This document shows positions 37,679-47,800 of a stretch of DNA of 55,824 bases, in pieces. The translations under genes were made by a program, and so were the position numbers. The notes under the pieces are model-generated. The model did not search any database and was not told where the DNA came from. It saw nothing but the letters and a program-made list of their open reading frames with translations. Source of the stretch: an uncultured Chlorobiota bacterium (GTDB taxonomy: Bacteria > Bacteroidota > Bacteroidia > Bacteroidales > JAADGE01); contig CAMZKL010000021.1 in assembly GCA_947311255.1 (NCBI GenBank), forward strand, positions 1-55,824. The letters run 5' to 3'. Each line of letters opens with the position of its first letter. Positions within the stretch are counted from its first letter, which is position 1.

Positions 37679-38734
37679 TTAATCTTTTGGAATCTTTCCT
37701 ATAAAAGATTTTACATAATCTTCAAACTTTTGAGTTCTATATTTTTCTTCTTTTATGTATGAAAAAATTCTTTCAGATTGGTAAGGCGAAATAAAACCAT
37801 GCACTTCATTTACTTTATGTTTTTTGCTGTTAATAAAAACAAAAGCAGGGAATTTAAAACTCTCTTGCAGAAGAGAAGATGTTAGCTTATGAGGATTCCC
37901 TTTTCCGGATGGAATAATTTTTTGACCAAAAAGAAAAACAGTATCTTGTGAAGCAGCATTAAATTTTACAGGATAATAATTTTTATTTACAAGATTAGCA
38001 ATAATAGAATCTTTAAAAACAATTCCTTCTTCAATTTTGCAAGATTGACACCAGTCAGTGTATAAATATACAAGCATTGGTTTGTCGTTTTTCATACATA
38101 AACTCGAAGCTTCTTCAACTGAAAACCATTTTACAATACCACTTTTGTCAAGTTTTTTTGTTGTAGTATCTTTTTTAAGTTCATCTTCATAGACTTCCGG
38201 ATAATTTTGTTGATACATATTTTTCCAACTTTTATAAGGCAATGCATTATGTATTTCTTCTACAAAATAAACTAATAAAGGTTCAATTTCATGAACTTTC
38301 ATATAACCCGGAACCGGATTTATTTTCCTTTTTTTGTCAATGTAAACAATTGTAGGAAATGAAAAGCGATTATTCAAAATGTATTTTGCAAAATCGTGTT
38401 TTGGCTTTCTTCCATTGCCTAAATTTGTATATGTTTTACCTTGATATTTTATTGTGTCAAAGCCTTCGGCATTAAACCTTACAGGATAAAAATTAATATT
38501 TATATAATTCGAAATTCCTTTGTGTGCAAAAGTAGTTTTCATCATATGTTTGCACCACCCACACCAATCAGTATAAACGTCAATCATTATAGGTTTTGGA
38601 TATATATTAGAAAGACTATCAGCTTCTTCAATAGTGTACCATTTTATTAAGGAAGGTTCAACAGTTTTTTGAGAAAAAGAAATCTTTAAAATAAATATAA
38701 ATAAAATTGACAGTGTATAATTTCTTAGTTTCAT
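37679..38734 (-). CDS. Secreted protein with two tandem thioredoxin-fold domains
   Basis: This 351-residue protein has a signal peptide (about residues 1-21, ending KISFSQ) and two repeated thioredoxin_7-like domains. Each begins with a matching lead (IKWYTIEEADSL and VKWFSVEEASSL) and contains an active-site pair: Cys58-Gly-Trp-Cys61 (TDWCGWCKHM) and Cys229-Gln-Ser-Cys232 (TDWCQSCKIE). Both have the cis-Pro loop (SFPTIVYID and KFPAFVFIN). The domains arose by internal duplication, yet their dipeptides differ, which suggests different redox potentials. The protein would act on disulfides in the periplasm; the client is unknown. The cysteine-paired surface repeats encoded upstream are possible clients (inference). 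Confidence 0.85.
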   Translation of the reverse strand: MKLRNYTLSILFIFILKISFSQKTVEPSLIKWYTIEEADSLSNIYPKPIMIDVYTDWCGWCKHMMKTTFAHKGISNYININFYPVRFNAEGFDTIKYQGKTYTNLGNGRKPKHDFAKYILNNRFSFPTIVYIDKKRKINPVPGYMKVHEIEPLLVYFVEEIHNALPYKSWKNMYQQNYPEVYEDELKKDTTTKKLDKSGIVKWFSVEEASSLCMKNDKPMLVYLYTDWCQSCKIEEGIVFKDSIIANLVNKNYYPVKFNAASQDTVFLFGQKIIPSGKGNPHKLTSSLLQESFKFPAFVFINSKKHKVNEVHGFISPYQSERIFSYIKEEKYRTQKFEDYVKSFIGKIPKD

Positions 38735-38743
38735 AAAATCAGA

Positions 38744-38751
38744 TAATTTTG
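38744..38751 (+). promoter_or_regulatory. -7 box for the M23 peptidase gene
   Basis: TAATTTTG matches TAnnTTTG and lies 49 bases before the ATG at 38801, within the 66-base gap shared with the divergent thioredoxin gene. A -33 TTTG is not evident. Confidence 0.35.
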
Positions 38752-38800
38752 CGGTTTTTATAAATAACGAGCAAGTTTAATAAAAATTTTTAAATTCAGG

Positions 38801-40489
38801 ATGAAATATTCTTCAATAATAATACTTTTAATATTATCTTTTCAGCTAAAATCTCAAAATTTTGATAAAAGCTATTTTCGTTCTCCTGTAAATTTTCCAC
38901 TAAGATTAGCCGGTAATTTTGGAGAAATAAGACCAAATCATTTTCATTCAGGAATAGATATTAAAGCAAGTACAAAAGGTTTGAAGGTTTTTGCAGCCGC
39001 AGATGGCTATGTTTCTCGTATTAGAAAATCGGCAGGAGGTTATGGTAATGCGTTGTATATTACGCATCCAAACGGACTTAAAACAGTTTATGGACATATG
39101 CAGAAGTTCAATAAAGAACTTGAAGAATATGCAGAAAACATTCAATATTCACTTAACAATTTTGAGTTTACAAAATATCAGGATTCAACAAGATTTAAAA
39201 TAAAAAAAGGAGATATAATTGGCTACATTGGTAATTCAGGAAGGTCATACGGACCTCATCTTCATTTTGAAATAAGAGAAACTGAAAAAGATGTGCCAAT
39301 AAACCCTTGTTATTTTAATTTTAAGATTGTAGATAATATAAAACCAAAGATATATAGTATTGGAGCTTATGCTCTTGATGAAAATGGAAATATTAATAAC
39401 GCAGGTAAAAAACAATTTTTTAAAGTTTATAAAAAAGGAGGAAATTATTTTATAAATAAAGTTATATATTACACAGGCAAACTAGGGATTTCAGTAAGAG
39501 CAAATGATTTTTTAAATGCCACAAAAAATACACAAGGTATTTATTCTTTAAAAATGTTTTTTGATGGTAAACAAGTATATTCTCACAAAACTGATAAAAT
39601 TAGCTTTGAAGAATCTAGATACATTAATAGCTTCATTGATTTTGAAGAAAGACAAATTTCAGGGGATAAATATCAAAAGTGTTTTATAGAACCAGGCAAC
39701 AAACTTAGTTTTTACGGCTCTTGTGTCAACTCAGGAATAGTTGAAAATTTTGATAGTGAAATACATAAAGTTAAACTTGAACTTGCTGATATATACGGAA
39801 ATAAAACTAATTTATTTTTTAAAATTTCAGGAAAAAAAATAGTAGGAGAAAAAAGAAATTTAGACCTTTTTTATTATGATGAAGATAATTTCTTTGAAAA
39901 AGAAAACTTTAGAGCATATTTCACAAAAGGAACAATATATAAAAATATTGAAAAAGAATATGAAATAATTAAGGGAAATAAAGTATTATATTCTGACATA
40001 CATAAACTATGCTCTTACAAAATTCCGGTTCATGAGAAAATTCATATAGCAATAAGAACAGATAGATTGCCTAAGCGGCTAATAAATAAGGCATTATTGG
40101 TATTGATAGACAAAAATGGCAAACTTTCTCCTATTGGAGGAAGTTATATAAATGACTTCTTTGTGGCAAAGACAAATAAGTTTGGAAAATTTGCTATTTC
40201 TGTTGATGAAACACCTCCTGAAATTATAGAAGAAAATTTTCCGGAAGGAAATAATTTTTCTGAAAAAAGAAAAATTTCATTCAAAATAAAAGATAATTTA
40301 TCAGGCATTAAAGAATATTCTGCAAAAATTGACAAAAAAAATATAATTTTTAGTTACGATAAAAAGAATAACAGAATTAGCTATGTATTTGATAAACATA
40401 TAGATAGTAACAATAAGCACAATTTAGAAATAATAATTTCTGATAAAAAAAATAATAAAACAGTTTATAAAACAATTTTTTTTAAGTAA
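38801..40489 (+). CDS. M23-family zinc metallopeptidase, secreted
   Basis: The 562-residue protein has a signal peptide (MKYSSIIILLILSFQLKS) and an N-terminal LytM/M23 domain at about residues 30-170. Zinc ligands are visible in HFHSGIDIKA (H-x3-D) and GPHLHFEIRE (H-x-H). The domain also shows the substrate-groove features YGNALYITHPNG and YGHMQ. M23 enzymes cut peptidoglycan cross-links or act as LytM adaptors. The remaining 390 residues are mostly beta-strand sequence without a family I can name. The motif GIKEYSAKIDKKN (about 505-517) suggests a final Ig-like domain. A response-regulator gene follows 31 bases downstream on the same strand. Confidence 0.9.
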   Translation: MKYSSIIILLILSFQLKSQNFDKSYFRSPVNFPLRLAGNFGEIRPNHFHSGIDIKASTKGLKVFAAADGYVSRIRKSAGGYGNALYITHPNGLKTVYGHMQKFNKELEEYAENIQYSLNNFEFTKYQDSTRFKIKKGDIIGYIGNSGRSYGPHLHFEIRETEKDVPINPCYFNFKIVDNIKPKIYSIGAYALDENGNINNAGKKQFFKVYKKGGNYFINKVIYYTGKLGISVRANDFLNATKNTQGIYSLKMFFDGKQVYSHKTDKISFEESRYINSFIDFEERQISGDKYQKCFIEPGNKLSFYGSCVNSGIVENFDSEIHKVKLELADIYGNKTNLFFKISGKKIVGEKRNLDLFYYDEDNFFEKENFRAYFTKGTIYKNIEKEYEIIKGNKVLYSDIHKLCSYKIPVHEKIHIAIRTDRLPKRLINKALLVLIDKNGKLSPIGGSYINDFFVAKTNKFGKFAISVDETPPEIIEENFPEGNNFSEKRKISFKIKDNLSGIKEYSAKIDKKNIIFSYDKKNNRISYVFDKHIDSNNKHNLEIIISDKKNNKTVYKTIFFK

Positions 40490-40520
40490 ATTGCATTTTA
40501 TAAAAAATTAGATATTAAAA

Positions 40521-41408
40521 ATGAAAGTTTTAATTGTAGAAGATGACCACGCATCAAGATTTTTTCTTGAAAGTCTATTAGAAAGTAACAGATATGATTT
40601 TAAATCTGCATCAAATGGAATTGAAGGACTAAATATATTTGAAGAATATAAACCCGATATTATTCTTACAGATATTCAAATGCCTATTATGGGTGGCTTA
40701 GAATTGTTAGAAGCCATTAGAGACAAAAAATCCGATACAATTGTTGTTATGGTAACAGCATTTGGTACAGAAAATTATGCTGTTCAAGCACTTCATCTTG
40801 GAGCAAATAATTATTTAAAAAAACCGGTATCATCTCAAGAGTTATTAAGACTTCTTAAAAAATATAAAGCAATTATTTCAAGTAAATACTCTCCTGATGT
40901 ACTTCCGGGCAGACTTATGTATCGTAAATTTCAATTAGAATTTAATACGGAATTTCATAAAATCCCAAAGATTGTTGATAAAGTAATAGTTGAATCAAAT
41001 CTTGATATTGATGATAATGAAAAAGTTAATATTGAATTAGGACTTGTTGAGTTAATTACAAATTCTATTGAACATGGAAATTTGAACATAACATATTCCG
41101 AAAAACAAGAGGCCTTAAATAATGGAAATTTAGACGAACTTTATTTTGAAAGGATGAAAAATCCTGTCTTTAAAAATAGAATTATTACTATTGATTTTTT
41201 TGCAGATAATGACAAACTTCAATGGACTATTTCAGATGGAGGAACTGGCTTTGATTGGAAATCGCTCCCTGATCCTACTGACGAAGAACATCTTTTGGAA
41301 CTTAATGGAAGAGGTGTTTTTATTTCGAGATTTCTATTTGATAAAGTAGAATATCTTGGAATAGGTAATATTGTTGTCGCAACAAAAATTATTAGCAAAA
41401 TGTCTTAG
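40521..41408 (+). CDS. Response regulator receiver fused to an HATPase (anti-sigma/RsbW-like) domain
   Basis: This 295-residue protein has a CheY-type receiver (about 1-118) with acidic pocket Glu7-Asp8-Asp9, phospho-acceptor Asp51 (LTDIQMP), Thr79 and Lys101 (LKKPV). The second half (about 140-295) is a GHKL ATPase of the HATPase_c_2 kind. It has an N box ELITNSIEHGN (about 178-188), G1 box SDGGTGFDW (about 239-247) and G2 box NGRGVFIS (about 263-270). No His phosphotransfer domain is present, so it is more like an RsbW-type serine kinase or anti-sigma switch controlled by phosphorylation than a histidine kinase. No partner sigma, anti-sigma antagonist or sensor kinase is adjacent. It may be co-transcribed with the M23 peptidase. 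Confidence 0.88.
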   Translation: MKVLIVEDDHASRFFLESLLESNRYDFKSASNGIEGLNIFEEYKPDIILTDIQMPIMGGLELLEAIRDKKSDTIVVMVTAFGTENYAVQALHLGANNYLKKPVSSQELLRLLKKYKAIISSKYSPDVLPGRLMYRKFQLEFNTEFHKIPKIVDKVIVESNLDIDDNEKVNIELGLVELITNSIEHGNLNITYSEKQEALNNGNLDELYFERMKNPVFKNRIITIDFFADNDKLQWTISDGGTGFDWKSLPDPTDEEHLLELNGRGVFISRFLFDKVEYLGIGNIVVATKIISKMS

Positions 41409-41511
41409 TTTAGTTCTGTTAAAATTTGTTAAATTGCTTATACTTAAAAATATTCAATGAGTTTATGCGTTATCTATTTGAAAAATAATTTTTAATTAAT
41501 TAGATAAGCAT

Positions 41512-41700
41512 ATGAAAAAATATTTTACTCTTTTTCATTTGTCTGTATTAACTAAAAGTAAGTTTGAAATATACTATTCTGATAAAAAAAAACAAACATC
41601 TTTTGTTCTTTTTAAGAAATGTTCGGATGCACTAAGTAAGATTAAGTTAAATCCAAAAGACGAAGTTGTTAATAATATTCTCAAATTTGCTAATTCATAG
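41512..41700 (+). CDS. Small protein of unknown function (62 aa)
   Basis: The 62-residue product (MKKYFTLFHLSVLTKSKFEIYYSDKKK... ending KFANS) is basic, with no signal peptide or membrane segment that I would trust and one cysteine. I do not recognise it. It is supported as a gene by its position in an otherwise empty 400-base gap, an AT-rich leader typical of the window and a strong terminator just after its stop. It could also be a chance reading frame on a small RNA that ends at the same terminator. Confidence 0.5.
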   Translation: MKKYFTLFHLSVLTKSKFEIYYSDKKKQTSFVLFKKCSDALSKIKLNPKDEVVNNILKFANS

Positions 41701-41721
41701 AAATTAATGCAGCCAATAAAA

Positions 41722-41746
41722 TAACCGCCAAAAGGCGGTTTTTTTA
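41722..41746 (+). terminator. Intrinsic terminator after the 62-aa gene
   Basis: AACCGCC and GGCGGTT flank an AAAA loop and are followed directly by a run of T residues, about 20-45 bases after the stop codon at 41700. This is the most textbook rho-independent terminator in the region. Confidence 0.85.
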
Positions 41747-41809
41747 TGCCGTTTTTTCTAATTTTGCAATTCTGAATATTTAGAAAAGATAAAATAAAAT
41801 AATATTAGA

Positions 41810-44779
41810 ATGAATAAAAGACTTTTGAAAAATAAAAAATTTACAATTATATCTACTCTACTTCTAATTTTTTTCTTACTGCAAAGCTCTGATAAAGAGG
41901 GTATTAAATCGATTAAGTACGATAAGTCAGAAAGTTTAATTTGGGCAGACTCTATAATGTCAAAAATGTCTGATGATGAACGACTCGGGCAACTTTTTAT
42001 GATTGCTGCCTATCCAAACAAAGGAAAAAAAAACAAAGATTTTATAACAAAAATAATAAATGAATATAAAATTGGGGGACTTATTATGTTTCAAGGTGAA
42101 CCTGTGAAACAAGCCGAACTAACAAACTATTATCAATCAATCTCAAGAACCCCGCTAACGATTGCAGGAGACTACGAATGGGGACTTTCAATGCGATTAA
42201 AAAATACTGTAAACTACCCCAGACAAATGATGCTAGGGGCAATTCAGAATGATTTATTGATTAGTGAATTTGGAGACGAACTCGCAAAACAATTCAAAAG
42301 ACTAGGAATCCATATAAACTTTGCACCTGTAATTGATGTTAATAATAATGCAAATAATCCGGTTATTAACAGCAGGTCTTTTGGTGAGCAAAAAGAAAAT
42401 GTTGCAAAAAAAGGAATTGCATATATGGTTGGTTTACAGTCTAATAACATACTTGCTGTTGGAAAGCACTTTCCTGGTCACGGAGATACAGATGTAGATT
42501 CTCACAAAGATTTACCTGTTATTCTTCATACAAAAGAAAGATTAGAACAATTAGAAATGTATCCTTTTAAAGAATTAATAAACACAGGATTAGGTGGAAT
42601 TATGGTTGCTCATCTCAATATTCCTTCTTTGGATACTGCTAAAAAGTCAGTATCAAGTCTTTCAAAGCCTATTGTTACAGGAATTCTTAGAAACAAACTT
42701 GGGTTTAAAGGCTTAATTTTTACAGATGCTCTCGGAATGAAAGGAGTTACAAAACTGTATTCGCCGGGAGAAACAGAAGTTGCGGCACTCGTTGCGGGAG
42801 TTGATGTTTTGCTTATGCCTGAAAATGTTAAAATAGCTTTTGCGAAAATTAAAGAAGCAATAAAACAAGGTAAAATTTCGCAGAAAGATATAAATAAAAG
42901 ATGCCGAAAAATACTAGTTGCAAAACATTGGTTTGGACTAAAAAACTATAAAAAAATTAATATAGAAAATATTTATGAAGATTTGAATTCAGATTCAGCA
43001 ATATTTTTAAATAAAAAATTAACAGAAGCAGCCTTAACATTGGCAATAAATAAAAACAAAATTATTCCTTTTAAAAATCTAGATAGTGAAACAATTGCCT
43101 CAATATCAGTAGGCAATGGGTACGTAAATGATTTTCAGAAGGAACTTGAATTATATGATTTTGTAAATAATTTCTCAATTAATAAATCTTCAAAAACAGA
43201 TGCTTTTAACAGAAAAATTTCTCAACTTTCTAAATTTGATAAAGTAATAGTAAGCATACATAACATGAACAGGAGGCCGGCAGGAAGGTTTGGAATAAAC
43301 AAAAATATTGCCGATTTTGTGAATAAGTTATCTCTAAAAACAAAAGTTATTTTAGTCCTTTTTGGAAACCCATATGCACTAAAATATTTTAAAAACCCTG
43401 AAAATTTGGAAGCTGTTTTGGTTTCATATAACGACAGAAAAATAACACGAAATTTATCTGCTCAACTTCTTTTCGGAGGAATTACAGCAAGAGGAAAACT
43501 TCCTGTTTCCGCAGGAAATTTTTTTAAAGCAGGAATGGGAAAACTATCTATTAAACAGAGACTTAAATATACAAACGCTTTTGAGTTAGGAATAAATCAA
43601 GACACATTATTAAAAATAGATTCTGTTATAAATGATGCAATTACTGTTGGTGCAACTCCTGGAGCAACAATTCTTGCAATTAAAAATGGAAAAGTATTTT
43701 TTCATAAATCATACGGATATCATACTTACGATAAGAAAGTTAAAACACAAAATTCTGATATTTATGACTTAGCATCTCTTACAAAAGTAATTTCAACATT
43801 AGCTGTTTTAATGAAACTATATGAAACCGGAAAAATTGATATTAATAAAAAATTATCTTCGTATATGCCTGATTTAAAAGGGACTAACAAAGAGGATATT
43901 GTTATAAAGGATATTCTCGCACATCAGGCACGCTTAAAACCATGGATTCCATTTTATAGATATACTTATGAAGATGATGAAAAAACAATTCCTAGCAAAA
44001 AAATATATTCAACCGTAAAAAAAGGAAAATTTATACTAAAAGTTGCTGATAAAATGTATATGAACAAAGATTATGTTGATACAATTTATCAAAAAATATA
44101 TGATTCTGAATTAAGAAGTAAAAAGAAATATAAATATAGCGATTTAGGTTTTATTCTTTTTAATAAACTTATTGAAGACATTACAAATCAGCAGCAAGAA
44201 GATTATGTAAAAAATGTATTTTACAATAAACTTGGAGCAAATACAACAGGTTATCTACCCTTAGAAAATTTTAGTAAAATACAAATTGTACCTACTGAAA
44301 ATGATGATTTCTTCCGACATCAACTTTTGCAAGGATATGTACACGATTATGCAGCTGCCATGACTGGTGGAGTTAACGGGCATGCTGGATTGTTTTCAAA
44401 TGCAAATGATTTAGCAAAAGTACTTCAAATGTATCTTCAAGGAGGGAAATATGGAAAAGAAAGATATTTATCTGCAAAAACATTAAAACTTTTCTCTTCT
44501 TGTGCTTTTTGCGAAAATGATAACAGAAGAGGACTTGGTTTTGATAGAGCTCTAAGACCACACGGAGGACCCTCCTCGCAACTAGTTTCTGATAAAAGTT
44601 TCGGGCATTCAGGGTTTACAGGAACTCTTGTTTGGATTGACCCCGAATATGATTTTATTTACATATTTCTTTCTAACAGAATAAACCCTACAAGCAATAA
44701 TAAAAAACTTTGGAAAATGGATGTTAGAACAAAAATTCAAGATTATTTTTATAAATCTCTTCCTGAATTTAATGAGTAA
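41810..44779 (+). CDS. Family 3 glycosidase (NagZ-like) fused to a serine beta-lactamase-like domain
   Basis: This 989-residue envelope protein has an N-terminal signal anchor (about 10-24). The GH3 domain (about 40-385) carries the NagZ signature KHFPGHGDTDVDSHKDLP at 219-236, with Asp230/His232 as the general acid/base pair, and the nucleophile Asp306 in FTDALGM. A GH3 C-terminal-like domain follows (about 395-590). Residues about 600-985 form a class C/PBP-like serine hydrolase with Ser656-Leu-Thr-Lys659, Tyr776-Ser-Asp778 in place of the usual Y-x-N, and His933-Ser-Gly935 in place of KTG. The fusion is known in Bacteroidota and suggests linked cleavage of N-acetylglucosaminyl and peptide bonds in peptidoglycan recycling. 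The neighbouring M23 peptidase fits that theme. Confidence 0.92.
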   Translation: MNKRLLKNKKFTIISTLLLIFFLLQSSDKEGIKSIKYDKSESLIWADSIMSKMSDDERLGQLFMIAAYPNKGKKNKDFITKIINEYKIGGLIMFQGEPVKQAELTNYYQSISRTPLTIAGDYEWGLSMRLKNTVNYPRQMMLGAIQNDLLISEFGDELAKQFKRLGIHINFAPVIDVNNNANNPVINSRSFGEQKENVAKKGIAYMVGLQSNNILAVGKHFPGHGDTDVDSHKDLPVILHTKERLEQLEMYPFKELINTGLGGIMVAHLNIPSLDTAKKSVSSLSKPIVTGILRNKLGFKGLIFTDALGMKGVTKLYSPGETEVAALVAGVDVLLMPENVKIAFAKIKEAIKQGKISQKDINKRCRKILVAKHWFGLKNYKKINIENIYEDLNSDSAIFLNKKLTEAALTLAINKNKIIPFKNLDSETIASISVGNGYVNDFQKELELYDFVNNFSINKSSKTDAFNRKISQLSKFDKVIVSIHNMNRRPAGRFGINKNIADFVNKLSLKTKVILVLFGNPYALKYFKNPENLEAVLVSYNDRKITRNLSAQLLFGGITARGKLPVSAGNFFKAGMGKLSIKQRLKYTNAFELGINQDTLLKIDSVINDAITVGATPGATILAIKNGKVFFHKSYGYHTYDKKVKTQNSDIYDLASLTKVISTLAVLMKLYETGKIDINKKLSSYMPDLKGTNKEDIVIKDILAHQARLKPWIPFYRYTYEDDEKTIPSKKIYSTVKKGKFILKVADKMYMNKDYVDTIYQKIYDSELRSKKKYKYSDLGFILFNKLIEDITNQQQEDYVKNVFYNKLGANTTGYLPLENFSKIQIVPTENDDFFRHQLLQGYVHDYAAAMTGGVNGHAGLFSNANDLAKVLQMYLQGGKYGKERYLSAKTLKLFSSCAFCENDNRRGLGFDRALRPHGGPSSQLVSDKSFGHSGFTGTLVWIDPEYDFIYIFLSNRINPTSNNKKLWKMDVRTKIQDYFYKSLPEFNE

Positions 44780-44816
44780 ATATAATAAATATTTAATACT
44801 GTATAATTTAATTATT

Positions 44817-47800
44817 TTATAACTCCTTAACTAAAGCACCCCATTTTTCATCTATCACAAAATTGTGTTTCAAATAATAATTTCCAAAAAGAAAGTGAGC
44901 TTTTATTGTTTTAACTCCTCTTGCTTTCATTCTTGTAAAAAAATCTTCCATCATAGCAGAACCAATACCTTTTCCATGCAAAGGGGAAGTTACAGCCATT
45001 CCATCAATTAAAACATCTTCTTTACTAAGCTCTTTATAGCATAAGCCTCCAATAACTCTTTCATTTGTATCTGTTAGAACATAATGTTTATCAGTGTCAG
45101 AAATCTTTTTAGGATAGTTTTCTTTATAAAACAATTTGTATAGTTCGCCTGTTTCAAATGCTTCAAGAGGCTCCCGCATTACATATTCTGTATTGCTCTT
45201 ATCTTTTAATATTGAACGAACAATTACATGCTCATCTGTTTTTTCTCCAACAGTAAGAATATCAACTTTTTGCTCTGTCTTAATTCCGGGAAATACCATT
45301 TTTCCAAACATATTCTGTTCATATTTAGTCTTTAAAACAGATTGTAAATCAGATAATTCAGTTAACTGTAGAGGAATAATATTTATATTGTCAGACATTT
45401 TTTTTAATAAAATATCAAATGTTTTTGCAATATTAAGACTACAATCCTTAAAAAATGTTTCTCTAAAGAATTTATATCTTACAATTTCAGAAAATTGGTT
45501 GAGGTTGTATAAATCAAATAATTCTGAAATAGTTTGTTCCTTTGCTTTCATTCTTGATTTTGGGTTTTTATTTATCCAATCCAAATATCTGTCAATTGCA
45601 TTGAAAAGAGCAAGAGGTAGATATATCCTTCCCTTAAAGTCAGTTAAATAGGACTTTAAGTTATTGAAAATTTCATTTTCATTTTCTGAAAGTTCAGATT
45701 TTTTATCATATTTATTTTCTAATTCATGTAAAAAATTTATAGCTTTTTCTTTTCCAAGAGATTCAACACAAGCATGAAAAATCCATCTTATTTTTATGAA
45801 CTTATTTAAAATAGGGTAGTGTGCTGTAACTTTTTTATAAAAATTTAAGAATAATGAGTTAACTAATATGTCAAAAGATGCCTCTGAGCTCCATCCCGAA
45901 AGCGAAATAATTACTGCATTATCTGTAAAGTCGTTTTCAGGAAGAGCAACATTATTGGGTGAAATAAAACCGGGAATTATAGTTCTTCCACTATTGTACC
46001 AAACCTTGAAGAATGCACTCATAGAACGTATAAAAATTTTTCTCCAAGCATTTGCAGACTCAATATGCCCTGATGCTTGTACTTCTACAATTGCTCTTAT
46101 TTTATCATAAGCGGAAAGCATACTTAAATATGCAGATATAACAATTTTATCATTTGGGTTGCTGCACCCAAAATTTGTAATTGCAGATGCCCCAAAAGGG
46201 TAAGCTCCTAATGTTATCATCCTATAAAGTGTTTCAAGACCTTTTTTTGTTTTTAGGTTTTCGTCAATTGATACATGAATGTCATAATGCTTACCTCTTA
46301 ATGTGTTGATACTAAGCCTATAATGTTTAGTGTTTCTGTAGCTTTTTACTCTCGAAACCCAGATTCCCTCTTCGGGGATATTGCTCATTTTAAATTCCCA
46401 ATCATCATAAATTATGATGATTGCTTGTTTTAATGTATGGCTTGCCGCTAACTTAGTAATTAGTTCTTCTTTATAGCTTTTAGATATACCCTCGTCAAAA
46501 ACTAAGAATGATTTCAAATCTTTTTCAGAATATTCTTCGGAGGATTCCTTTATATGTTTAACAAAAGCTCCATGAAGTTCATAAAAATATTTATATGCTT
46601 TTTTAGATAAAAAACTTTCATTTTTCAACAACATCCAAGATGCAAATTCTGCCCGTAAAGTCTTATAATATTTAGGATTATTAATTCCAAAATTAAGAAG
46701 AAGTTTAAAAATTGTATCAAATTGTTTTCTTGTCTGCTTGTTTGCCGGCCATTTTAACTCTCTTCTGTATTGAAACATTCTTTTTCGCAAACTATCTAGA
46801 TGTTGCAATGCAAATGTACCCTTTGCTAATATTTTTATAGACTCTTCATTAAGAAAAGTTTGTCCGGAATTTATAAAAGCAGGTAAAAGTTCCGAAAAAT
46901 CAGGCTCAGGGTCTTTTGTTAATAAAATTCGGTATGCTGTTATTCTTATTTCTTCATTTTGGTGGCAAGCAAGAGCTTCTAACCTTCTGCGAATAACTTC
47001 TGCTTTGTTTTTATTTGAATTTGGAAATATGTTTTCAATTTGTTCTAAGGCGGATAATGCAGTTTTTGTTTCTGTATGCAATGCCTCGGATATAAGACTG
47101 TTCAAAAAAATTAAATCAATATCGTTTATTCCTTTTGCTTGTTTTATTTCGGAAGAATGATATATTTTAGCATCTTTATTTAGAACACATAATTGCGGAG
47201 AAAAATTTCTTAATGGAAAATCAAAACTGTCTTTCACTGGAGAAAACTCTATAAGCTCCGGATTTCCTACCCAAAGCTTTGCTTGTCTAACAATTACTCC
47301 CAAATCAATTTTCTTATTAAAAACCTTATAATTCAAATCTCCAATAATATAAATATCATCTTTATAAGATTTTTGAATTCGTAATGTTTTTCCACTTACT
47401 TTATTGAAAATTCCTGCTTTGTTACTTTTAATATCAGTTTCAAGAATTCCAAGATCTCTAAAAAACCATCTTGGAATAATAATTTCAAATCCTTTCTTTT
47501 TAAAAGAAATATAATTTTTTTGATATAGTTTTAATATTAGCTCAGAAAAATTTTTTTCAATATTTTTTCGTTTATAAGAACCCTTTGCTGTTAATTCTCC
47601 TTTTTCTTTCGAAAAATCTCTTTCGATTATGCAAAAATTAATAACTCTTTCGTAAGGTGCCAAATCTTTGTTCGCTGTTGTAATTATTTGCCTGAAATAC
47701 TCTTCTATATTTTCATTTTTATTTCCGAAATTTAAAACAGGGTCTTTTTTATCGGGAGAAATTAGTAAAACATTGTAAGGTTTAGCATCTCCAACCAAAA

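Noticed and set aside
45136-45651. A 171-codon plus-strand frame inside the synthetase-GNAT gene
   Set aside because: It is antisense to a coherent 1,525-residue protein, with a serine-rich, low-information product.
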